From an uncultured Eubacteriales bacterium (GTDB lineage Bacteria > Bacillota > Clostridia > Oscillospirales > Oscillospiraceae), in the NCBI GenBank assembly GCA_900321335.1, contig ONVR01000158.1:1-5413 (forward strand): a DNA stretch of 5,413 nt, given 5' to 3'. Position numbers and translations under genes: made by a program. The notes beneath the pieces were generated by a model that saw nothing but the letters and a program-made list of their open reading frames with translations, searched no databases and was not told the origin of the DNA. Below are positions 1 through 4,236 of the stretch, one piece after another (within the stretch, counting starts at the first letter, position 1; the number at the start of each line of letters is the position of its first letter).

Positions 1-68
1 ACGCCGCGCATCACGGCCTGAAACTGTTCAATGGTCACTCTCTGATAGGGAAGCTCTGAAACTTTCAT
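1..68 (-). CDS. Probable M3-family oligoendopeptidase, N-terminal fragment
   Basis: Only the first 22 codons are in the window, reading leftwards from an ATG at 68-66; the rest lies beyond position 1. The visible protein begins MKVSELPYQRVTIEQF and continues QAVMRGV. An ideal Shine-Dalgarno, AGGAGG (minus strand, 80-75), lies 6 nt before the ATG, and a near-consensus promoter lies at 131-159, so this is a real gene start. The MKxSELPYxR...TIE opening resembles the N-terminus of clostridial M3 (PepF/M3-type) oligoendopeptidases, cytosolic zinc peptidases that cut short peptides. The HExxH zinc motif would be far outside the window, so the family call rests on about 15 residues of remembered similarity. 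The gene is divergent from the mecA-like gene. I am sure of the start and only moderately sure of the product. Confidence 0.5.
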   Translation of the reverse strand, partial: MKVSELPYQRVTIEQFQAVMRG

Positions 69-130
69 AGAAATCCTCCTGGTATTTTTCTCCCGGTCTG
101 GCCGGGATTTCCCGCAGTATATCCAAAGGT

Positions 131-159
131 ATTATACCGGTTTGGCCGGAAAATATCAA
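131..159 (-). promoter_or_regulatory. Sigma-A promoter of the leftward (oligoendopeptidase-like) gene
   Basis: On the minus strand there is a -35 box TTGATA (159-154), a 17-nt spacer and a perfect -10 box TATAAT (136-131). Transcription would start near 124, giving a leader of about 55 nt before the ATG at 68. That leader carries a small hairpin (5-bp arms CCCGG and CCGGG, plus-strand 92-96 and 102-106). Both boxes and the spacer fit the vegetative sigma-A consensus closely. No operator-like long palindrome is visible, apart from the near-symmetric GGTATTATACC at 128-138 around the -10. Confidence 0.75.
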
Positions 160-204
160 CAGCGGCGGCAGGGTTTTCCGCTGGCGCCCCCGGGGCCCGG
201 TCTT

Positions 205-210
205 TATAAT
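205..210 (+). promoter_or_regulatory. -10 box of the mecA-like gene promoter (weak -35)
   Basis: A perfect TATAAT at 205-210 lies 28 nt before the ATG at 239. Transcription would begin near 217, just ahead of the Shine-Dalgarno at 223-232. The leader would therefore be only about 20 nt. No good -35 box is found 16-19 nt upstream (the 182-187 area reads TGGCGC), so the promoter may be weak or activator-dependent. It is divergent from the promoter at 131-159. Confidence 0.45.
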
Positions 211-238
211 GATCCCGACAGCAAAGGAGGGGATCGTG

Positions 239-697
239 ATGCATACGCTGCAAATCGGACGCGACCGTTATCTGTTTTCCTGGGAACAGGGGGCGGCGGA
301 CCTCACCCCGGCGGCGGTAGAGGCCCTGGTACGGCAGGCTCTGGACGGGGCGGCAGCCTGGGACGCCATGGTTCTGGAGCAGTTCTCCGACGGGGAGGGG
401 GCGCTGGTCTTTGTTCGGCTGCTCCGGGGGCAGCCCCGCTATTTCGCCTTTGCCGATTCAGAGCGCCTTCTGGCCGCCTGTGCCGGCTGCCCGCCGGAGA
501 CTGTCAGCAGCCTGTATGCTGACCAGGGCCGGTACGTGCTGGATCTGTACCCGGAGCCGGGCGGGCCGCCCCTGTCCCTGTATGAGTTCGGCCGGGAGCT
601 GGCGGTGTCGCCCCATTACCCGGCGCATCTGGCGGAATACGGCAAGGCCCTGCTCACCGGCCAGGCCGTCCGGGAGCTGCGCCGCCTTTTCCCGTAG
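239..697 (+). CDS. mecA: MecA-family adaptor protein (compact)
   Basis: A 152-residue protein that I read as a short member of the MecA family. MecA proteins are cytosolic adaptors that bring substrates such as ComK to the ClpC/ClpP protease. The C-terminal half fits the MecA C-terminal domain. It has a strand-like segment around residues 48-64 (GALVFVRLL..QPRYFAF), a 'SSLYxxxGRYxLxL' segment near 90-105, and a closing 'LAEYGKALL..QAVRELRRLF' that matches the typical 'L.EYGK.I....AVE.LR..F' ending. The N-terminal substrate-binding part is only about 45 residues, against about 80 in Bacillus MecA (218 aa overall), so the protein is shortened at the front. I chose ATG 239 because AAAGGAGGGG (223-232) stands 6-8 nt before it. 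GTG at 236 is possible and ATG 209 is too early. The gene has its own -10 box and is separated from rpmH by a promoter. Family call fairly confident; competence role not implied. Confidence 0.68.
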   Translation: MHTLQIGRDRYLFSWEQGAADLTPAAVEALVRQALDGAAAWDAMVLEQFSDGEGALVFVRLLRGQPRYFAFADSERLLAACAGCPPETVSSLYADQGRYVLDLYPEPGGPPLSLYEFGRELAVSPHYPAHLAEYGKALLTGQAVRELRRLFP

Positions 698-705
698 CGT
701 TCCCG

Positions 706-750
706 CCGGGACCCTCTTTCCGGAAAAAGGCCGGTTTGTCCCGGATTTTC
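706..750 (+). terminator. Possible weak intrinsic terminator after the mecA-like gene
   Basis: CCGGGAC (706-712) can pair with GTCCCGG (738-744). A nested CCGG/CCGG stem lies inside (720-723 with 731-734). The outer stem is followed by ATTTTC (745-750), an imperfect T-run. It lies 9 nt after the mecA-like stop codon and just before the next promoter, where a terminator would be expected. The weak T-run and long internal loop keep confidence low. Confidence 0.35.
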
Positions 751-762
751 CCGGCGCAAGTG

Positions 763-792
763 TTGACATGGGGAGAAAAAATATTATATAAT
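763..792 (+). promoter_or_regulatory. Strong sigma-A promoter of the rpmH-rnpA-yidD-yidC-jag-acp operon
   Basis: A perfect -35 box TTGACA (763-768) is followed by an 18-nt spacer and a perfect -10 box TATAAT (787-792). The surroundings are A/T-rich (774-794), unlike the GC-rich neighbourhood. Start of transcription is predicted near 798-800. This is the only clear promoter seen between here and 4124, so it probably drives the whole six-gene set. A promoter this close to consensus fits the demand for ribosomal protein L34. Confidence 0.88.
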
Positions 793-797
793 AAGCA

Positions 798-925
798 ACG
801 CCCGTAAATTCGGGCTTCGGATCGTCAACTGCTTCGGGGGCGTTTTTCGCCTTCGATGTTGAGTTCGGAGGCGCCCCGTGCGTCTCCCCGGATAAGCACC
901 AGGAATTTAAGGAGGTGTCCACACG
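798..925 (+). promoter_or_regulatory. Structured 5' leader of rpmH (three hairpins)
   Basis: About 127 nt separate the predicted transcription start from the rpmH ATG. Three consecutive stem-loops can be drawn. The first is GCCCG 800-804 with CGGGC 811-815, at the very 5' end. The second is a 9-bp stem 834-842 with 848-856 and a T5 loop, sitting on an outer 5-bp stem TCAAC 825-829 / GTTGA 858-862. The third is an 8-bp stem 867-874 with 880-887. An alternative pairing of 837-842 with 872-877 would exclude hairpins two and three. A weaker helix, CACC 897-900 with GGTG 914-917, extended by 890-892 with 918-920, would cover part of the Shine-Dalgarno AAGGAGGTG (909-917). No T-run follows any of these hairpins, so this is not an obvious terminator. 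The pairings are seen in the sequence; a regulatory role is inference, and I know no established L34 leader family that it matches. Confidence 0.45.
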
Positions 926-1063
926 ATGACCAAGAGAACGTACCAGCCGAAAAAGCGTCAGCGCTCCAAAGTGCACGGTTTTCGCAAGAGAATGGCGACC
1001 GCCAACGGACGCAAGGTTCTTGCCCGTCGCCGCAGCAGAGGCAGAGCAAAGCTCTCCGCATGA
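926..1063 (+). CDS. rpmH: 50S ribosomal protein L34
   Basis: A complete 45-residue, strongly basic protein beginning MTKRTYQPKKRQRSKVHGF and ending KVLARRRSRGRAKLSA. This is the standard bacterial L34 pattern (KRTYQP..R...KVHGFR.RM.T.NGRKVLARRR.KGR..LSA) at its normal length of 44-45. L34 is a small late-assembling protein that binds 23S rRNA in the large ribosomal subunit. The start is set by AAGGAGGTG (909-917) 8 nt upstream of ATG 926. It is the first gene of the operon, behind the promoter at 763-792. The rpmH-rnpA pairing is one of the most conserved in bacteria. The usual divergent or upstream dnaA is absent here. Confidence 0.98.
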   Translation: MTKRTYQPKKRQRSKVHGFRKRMATANGRKVLARRRSRGRAKLSA

Positions 1064-1089
1064 ACCCCGTAAACCGATAGGCTGAAAGC

Positions 1090-1110
1090 AGGGCGAGGTC
1101 TCCTCGCCCT
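1090..1110 (+). promoter_or_regulatory. Intercistronic hairpin between rpmH and rnpA
   Basis: AGGGCGAGG (1090-1098) and CCTCGCCCT (1102-1110) form a perfect 9-bp stem around a 3-nt TCT loop, 26 nt after the rpmH stop. The downstream bases (AATGGTGTTTG) contain no proper T-run. It is therefore better read as a partial attenuator, or as an RNA-processing or 3'-stabilising structure, than as a full terminator. Such an element would let L34 be made in excess of RnpA from one transcript. The stem is certain in the sequence; its function is inferred. Confidence 0.55.
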
Positions 1111-1150
1111 AATGGTGTTTGTATTTCCCGAAAGGAGGCGGCCGGTATTC

Positions 1151-1495
1151 ATGCGGCATCCCGTAACCATCAAGAAGAACCATGAGTTCCGCCGACTGTA
1201 CAACAAAGGAAAAAGCGCCGTTTCCGCCTATCACGTCCTGTACTGCCGGAAAAACCGGCTGGGCATCAACCGGCTGGGCATTACGGCCAGTACAAAGCTG
1301 GGCAACGCGGTGACACGAAACCGCGTGCGCCGGCGATACCGGGAGATCTACAGACAAAACGAGACAAAGCTGGCTGTGGGCTACGATCTGGTGATCGTGG
1401 CCAGAAGCAGATGTATTGACGCCGACTTCAAAGCCCTGACGGAGGATTTTCTCCGGCTGTGCGGAAAGGTCGGCCTGCGGGGAACTGCGATATGA
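1151..1495 (+). CDS. rnpA: Ribonuclease P protein component
   Basis: A 114-residue basic protein, normal length for RnpA. It binds the catalytic RNase P RNA and helps it cleave the 5' leader from precursor tRNAs. The family's signature 'RNR' helix is clear: GNAVTRNRVRRRYREIYR at residues 51-68, with R56-N57-R58. It is preceded by the usual 'EFRRLYNKGK' N-terminal helix (12-21) and the 'VLYCR' strand (29-33) that contributes to the precursor-tRNA groove. ATG 1151 is preferred. It begins with the usual 'M....TIKKNHEFRRLY' and has AAAGGAGG (1131-1138) upstream, although the 12-nt spacing is a little long. The earlier ATG at 1112 lies before that ribosome-binding site. The 3' end overlaps yidD by 4 nt (ATGA, 1492-1495), implying translational coupling. 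Residues 35-44 show a repeated NRLGI NRLGI. Confidence 0.97.
   Translation: MRHPVTIKKNHEFRRLYNKGKSAVSAYHVLYCRKNRLGINRLGITASTKLGNAVTRNRVRRRYREIYRQNETKLAVGYDLVIVARSRCIDADFKALTEDFLRLCGKVGLRGTAI
1253..1282 (+). repeat. 15-bp in-frame tandem repeat within rnpA
   Basis: Two adjacent 15-bp units (1253-1267 and 1268-1282) share 14 of 15 bases (AACCGGCTGGGCAT then C or T) and encode NRLGI twice, at residues 35-44 of RnpA. The segment lies in the loop before the 'STKLGNAV' strand, a variable region in the family. It could be a recent duplication or an ordinary feature of this lineage. Confidence 0.7.
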
Positions 1496-1701
1496 AAAAG
1501 GTGCTTATCGCGATCGTAAAATTCTACCGCCGCCGCATCTCGCCGAACCGGCCGCCATGCTGCCGCTTCACCCCCACCTGTTCCGCTTACGCCCTGGAGG
1601 CGCTGGAAAAGTACGGGGCGCTGAAAGGCTCCTGGATGGCGCTCAAGCGTTTTGTCCGCTGCAATCCCTTCTGTAAGGGCGGCTACGACCCGGTGAAATA
1701 A
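1492..1701 (+). CDS. yidD: Membrane protein insertion efficiency factor YidD
   Basis: A complete 69-residue YidD protein. It has the full family signature: an N-terminal amphipathic helix (MKKVLIAIVKFYRRRISP, 1-18), then 'CCRFTPTCSAYALEALEKYG' (about 23-42, with the conserved cysteines), then 'RFVRCNPFCKGGYDPV' (about 53-68). YidD is a small, inner-face membrane-associated protein that improves YidC-dependent membrane-protein insertion; its exact chemistry is not settled. The start ATG 1492 overlaps the rnpA stop (TGA 1493-1495). No strong Shine-Dalgarno precedes it (only GGGGAA near 1479-1484), so translation probably depends on ribosomes finishing rnpA. yidC follows 62 nt downstream. Confidence 0.96.
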   Translation: MKKVLIAIVKFYRRRISPNRPPCCRFTPTCSAYALEALEKYGALKGSWMALKRFVRCNPFCKGGYDPVK

Positions 1702-1763
1702 ACCGGCGCGCCCCGACAGAACCCCTACGGCATGGAAAATAAACAGTATTTAGGAGACTGCAA

Positions 1764-3185
1764 ATGCTAACTGCAATCGCAAAGCCTTTTGGCTGGCTTA
1801 TGATGCGCCTGTATGAATTTACAGGCAACTACGGTCTGGCGGTGATCCTCTTCGCCCTGATCGTAAAACTCATCCTGCTGCCCTTCCAGCTCAAGAGCAA
1901 GCGCAGCATGATCCAGCAGCAGCGTCTGAACCCCCAGGTTCAGGCCATTCAGAAGCGCCACGCCGCCAACCAGCAAAAGATGAACGAGGAGATCCAGAAG
2001 CTCTATAAGGAAGAGGGCGTCAACCCCATGTCCGGCTGCTTCTGGTCCCTGATCCCTTTCCCCATCCTCATTGCCCTGTATCAGGCGATCCGTTTCCCCA
2101 TAACCATCATGATGGGCATCGCCAACACAGTGCTGGAGGAGGGCGGCGTGATCGCCGGATTCCTGCAGAGTGTGGGCTTTGAGTCCACGGTCAGTCAGTA
2201 TTACGCACAGATCGAGCAGAGCAAGTTCCTGTCAGAGAACTACACCGCGTTTCAGGACTTTGTCAGCAGCCACACCGGGCTGATCTCCACCGGCATTGAG
2301 AAGTTCCGGACCATCGACTACAGCTTCCTGGGTCTGGATCTGAGCCGGACGCCCACCTTCAAGTGGATCTTCTCCGCGGAGTCCTGGACAAGCCCCAGCG
2401 TGTGGTGGCCCCTTCTGGGCATGTTCCTGATCCCCATTGTGGCGGCGGTGCTGACCTTCCTGCAGACCAAGGTCGGTATGGCCACCCAGCCCCAGCCGAA
2501 TCAGGGCGACACCCCCAAGAGCATGAACTTCATGACCTATCTCGGCCCCCTGATGACCCTCTACTTCGCCTTTATCATGCCTGGCTCCATGGGCATCTAC
2601 TGGATCGCCAGCAGCGTGTTCGCCATTGCCCAGGATCTGATCCTCAACAAGCACTTCCAGAAGAAGTACGCCGCCGAGGACGCGGAGTTCATCGCCAGGA
2701 TGGAGGCGCGGGAGAAGCGGCTTGAGGAGAAGCGCCAGGAGACGGAGCGTCTCAAGGCCGAGGGCAACACCGAGCGCAACGCCAACACCTCCAGCAAGAA
2801 AAAGCGGACGGCGGAGCGGGAGGTCCAGCGGGAAAAAGCCCGGGAGTATGAAAAGAAGAAGAACAAAGAATCTACCGAGGTTCCGGCCAGTCAGGTGGGA
2901 CAGCGGCGCTATGCCAGAGGCAGAGCCTACGATCCCGACCGCTACGCAGGCAACGGCGTAGCCGGCGCTGTGGACAACGAGGACACCCTCGCTGACCAGC
3001 TTCCCGACGAGGTTGAGGAGCCCGTTTCCGGCCAGGAGGCGTCCACGTTCACCGTCGAAGATCCCGCAGAGCAGGCCGTCGCCTGCGGCGAGACCCTTAT
3101 CGACGAAAGCGACGATGCGGACGAGGACGAGGACGTCTATGAAGACGAAGAGCCGGAGGATACGGAGGAGGAAGACGATGCTTAA
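1764..3185 (+). CDS. yidC: Membrane protein insertase YidC/Oxa1 (SpoIIIJ type) with long charged C-terminal tail
   Basis: A 473-residue insertase that moves membrane proteins into the cytoplasmic membrane, alone or with SecYEG. The start ATG 1764 follows TAGGAGA (1751-1757). Predicted layout: amphipathic N-terminus (1-20) with no lipoprotein signal; TM1 about 22-42; the cytosolic coiled-coil hairpin C1 about 43-90; TM2 about 93-113; an outside segment about 114-208; TM3 about 211-234; TM4 about 258-275; TM5 about 276-295. The hydrophilic-groove arginine of SpoIIIJ appears replaced by K35 (ALIVKLILLP). The tail from about 296 is unusual: a K/R/E-rich, probably helical stretch to about 370, an RG/Y-containing linker, and a final block where 20 of the last 27 residues are Asp or Glu. 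Gram-positive YidC2-type tails are basic and contact ribosomes; this one is basic then strongly acidic. The last 8 nt overlap jag. Family certain. Confidence 0.96.
   Translation: MLTAIAKPFGWLMMRLYEFTGNYGLAVILFALIVKLILLPFQLKSKRSMIQQQRLNPQVQAIQKRHAANQQKMNEEIQKLYKEEGVNPMSGCFWSLIPFPILIALYQAIRFPITIMMGIANTVLEEGGVIAGFLQSVGFESTVSQYYAQIEQSKFLSENYTAFQDFVSSHTGLISTGIEKFRTIDYSFLGLDLSRTPTFKWIFSAESWTSPSVWWPLLGMFLIPIVAAVLTFLQTKVGMATQPQPNQGDTPKSMNFMTYLGPLMTLYFAFIMPGSMGIYWIASSVFAIAQDLILNKHFQKKYAAEDAEFIARMEAREKRLEEKRQETERLKAEGNTERNANTSSKKKRTAEREVQREKAREYEKKKNKESTEVPASQVGQRRYARGRAYDPDRYAGNGVAGAVDNEDTLADQLPDEVEEPVSGQEASTFTVEDPAEQAVACGETLIDESDDADEDEDVYEDEEPEDTEEEDDA
3164..3171 (+). promoter_or_regulatory. jag ribosome-binding site embedded in the yidC acidic-tail codons
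   Basis: GGAGGAGG (3164-3171) stands 6 nt before the jag ATG at 3178. At the same time it forms part of the Glu codons (GAG GAG GAA) of the YidC acidic C-terminus. It decides the jag start among in-frame alternatives and explains how a gene overlapping yidC by 8 nt is initiated. Confidence 0.85.
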
Positions 3186-3849
3186 ATCTATTGAAGTATC
3201 TGCCAAGACCGAGGACGAGGCCGTAAAGCTCGCCCTGACTCAGCTGGGCATGGCCCGGGAGGATGTCAGCGTTGAGATCCTCGAGCGCGCCAAATCCGGC
3301 TTTCTCGGCATCGGCAGCACCCCTGCCCGGATCAAGGTCTCCTACGAATATCAGGAGTCCAAGGCCGAGCAGGTGGAAAAATTCCTCACGGGCCTGTTTG
3401 AGAAGATGGGCGTTTCCGCCCAGCCCGAGATCACCCAGGAGGGGGACACCATCAACGTGGTGCTCACCGGGGAGGATCCCGGCTCCCTCATCGGCCGCCG
3501 GGGAGAGACCCTGGACGCCATTCAGCGGCTGACCAATTACTCCGTCAACCGGGGTGACGACGGCCGGGTCCGGGTCAACATCGACACGGAAAACTACCGG
3601 GAGCGCCGCAACGAGTCGCTGGAGCGTCTGGCGGAAAAGACGGCCGCCAAGGCGGTCAAGTACCGCCGGAACATGACCCTGGAGCCTATGAACTCCTACG
3701 AGCGCCACGTGATCCACACTGCCCTGCAGGACTACGAGGGCGTGACCACCTACTCCACCGGCAACGAGCCCAACCGCCGGGTCGTGGTGGCCTACGACAG
3801 GACCCAGGCGCCCACCCCGTCCAAGTACACCGCCAGAGAGTGGAAGTAA
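3178..3849 (+). CDS. jag: RNA-binding protein Jag/KhpB (SpoIIIJ-associated)
   Basis: A 223-residue cytosolic RNA-binding protein with the complete three-part Jag architecture. The Jag-N domain occupies 1-55, with the typical 'AKSGFLGIGSTPARIKV' at 38-54. The KH domain spans roughly 75-140, and its GxxG loop is G106-R-R-G109 in 'LIGRRGETLDAIQ'. The R3H domain spans about 155-215, with the R-x3-H signature at R176-H180 in 'MNSYERHVIHTAL'. The usual length is about 200-250. In Firmicutes, KhpB/Jag pairs with KhpA, binds many RNAs and affects cell elongation and division; the older name reflects its linkage to spoIIIJ (yidC). ATG 3178 overlaps the yidC end by 8 nt, with GGAGGAGG just before it. 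Longer in-frame starts within yidC would add a stretch unlike Jag-N. mnmE, the common next gene, is not here. Confidence 0.96.
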   Translation: MLKSIEVSAKTEDEAVKLALTQLGMAREDVSVEILERAKSGFLGIGSTPARIKVSYEYQESKAEQVEKFLTGLFEKMGVSAQPEITQEGDTINVVLTGEDPGSLIGRRGETLDAIQRLTNYSVNRGDDGRVRVNIDTENYRERRNESLERLAEKTAAKAVKYRRNMTLEPMNSYERHVIHTALQDYEGVTTYSTGNEPNRRVVVAYDRTQAPTPSKYTAREWK

Positions 3850-3890
3850 CCGCCCTCTGAGAGATCTGTTAATTCTGGAGGTTAGTGAAT

Positions 3891-4124
3891 ATGGTATTTG
3901 ATACGATTCGTGAGCTTCTCGCCGATCAGCTTGAGATCAGTGAGGACAAGATCACCATGGATACCGACATTCTGGGCGATCTGGGGGCGGACTCCCTGGA
4001 CGTGGTGGAGCTCATCATGGGCGTGGAGAACGAGTACGGCATCGTCATCACCGACGAGGCGGTCCATGGCTTCCGCACCGTGGGCGACGTAGTCGAGTTT
4101 ATCGAAAACGCCCTGGACAAATAA
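3891..4124 (+). CDS. acpP: Acyl carrier protein
   Basis: A 77-residue, acidic, four-helix acyl carrier protein. The phosphopantetheine attachment site is Ser35 in 'LGADSLDVVELIM' (31-43), the classic DSL motif. Helix I (MVFDTIRELLADQLEI) and the closing 'TVGDVVEFIENALDK' are also standard. ACP carries growing acyl chains as thioesters for type II fatty acid synthesis and related pathways; holo-ACP synthase must add the arm. ATG 3891 has CTGGAGG (3876-3882) 8 nt upstream. GTG 3885 is possible but too close to that site. It follows jag by 41 nt with no clear promoter, so it is probably the last gene of the operon. There are no fab genes nearby. The acpP symbol assumes the housekeeping role; a second, specialised ACP cannot be excluded. 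Confidence 0.93.
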   Translation: MVFDTIRELLADQLEISEDKITMDTDILGDLGADSLDVVELIMGVENEYGIVITDEAVHGFRTVGDVVEFIENALDK

Positions 4125-4129
4125 AATGC

Positions 4130-4147
4130 GGCGGGCCCTTGCCCGCC
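4130..4147 (+). other. GC-rich hairpin directly after the ACP gene
   Basis: GGCGGGC (4130-4136) and GCCCGCC (4141-4147) make a perfect 7-bp stem around CCTT, six bases after the ACP stop codon. No T-run follows (TGTACCG), so it is not a terminator by itself. It may act as a 3'-end stabiliser, followed closely by the terminator at 4155-4194. Confidence 0.5.
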
Positions 4148-4154
4148 TGTACCG

Positions 4155-4194
4155 AAAAAGCATCGGCACGCACAGGAGCGTGCCGATGCTTTTT
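4155..4194 (+). terminator. Strong bidirectional intrinsic terminator of the rpmH-acp operon
   Basis: A perfect 17-bp inverted repeat: A5-GCATCGGCACGC (4155-4171) and GCGTGCCGATGC-T5 (4178-4194), with the 6-nt loop ACAGGA. The T5 (4190-4194) at the end of the plus-strand hairpin and the A5 at its beginning make it work in either direction. It ends the plus-strand operon and can also stop any leftward transcript coming from proS. This is the clearest terminator in the window. Confidence 0.93.
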
Positions 4195-4207
4195 GCTGTT
4201 TTCCCTT

Positions 4208-4236
4208 CCCGGCGCGAGGCTCCCGCCCGGGTTTTT
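4208..4236 (+). terminator. Second, tandem intrinsic terminator
   Basis: CCCGG (4208-4212) pairs with CCGGG (4227-4231). After a bulged C, GCG (4214-4216) pairs with CGC (4224-4226) around a 7-nt loop. The hairpin is followed at once by TTTTT (4232-4236). The T-run overlaps the stop codon of the ligase remnant on the other strand. It is a plausible back-up to the terminator at 4155-4194. Confidence 0.65.

Noticed and set aside
839..851. GGCG-TTTTT-CGCC in the rpmH leader as a terminator
   Set aside because: The T-run is in the loop, not after the stem, so it is not an intrinsic terminator.
915..923. GTGTCCACA as a DnaA box (TTATCCACA)
   Set aside because: Two mismatches in nine, a single copy, and it lies in the rpmH Shine-Dalgarno region; no cluster to support an origin.
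458..976. 172-codon minus-strand frame spanning the mecA-like end, the promoter and rpmH
   Set aside because: It crosses the strongest promoter in the window and the rpmH start; no ribosome-binding site.
1112..1150. Upstream ATG as the rnpA start
   Set aside because: It would precede the AAAGGAGG at 1131-1138, and the added residues (MVFVFPERRRPVF) do not look like RnpA.
2232..3206. 324-codon open frame on the minus strand opposite yidC
   Set aside because: It mirrors the biased codons of the certain yidC gene, has no ribosome-binding site and reads as low-complexity Leu/Gly/Val sequence.
3097..3717. 206-codon open frame on the minus strand opposite jag
   Set aside because: Antisense shadow of jag in GC-rich DNA, with no start signal or family resemblance.
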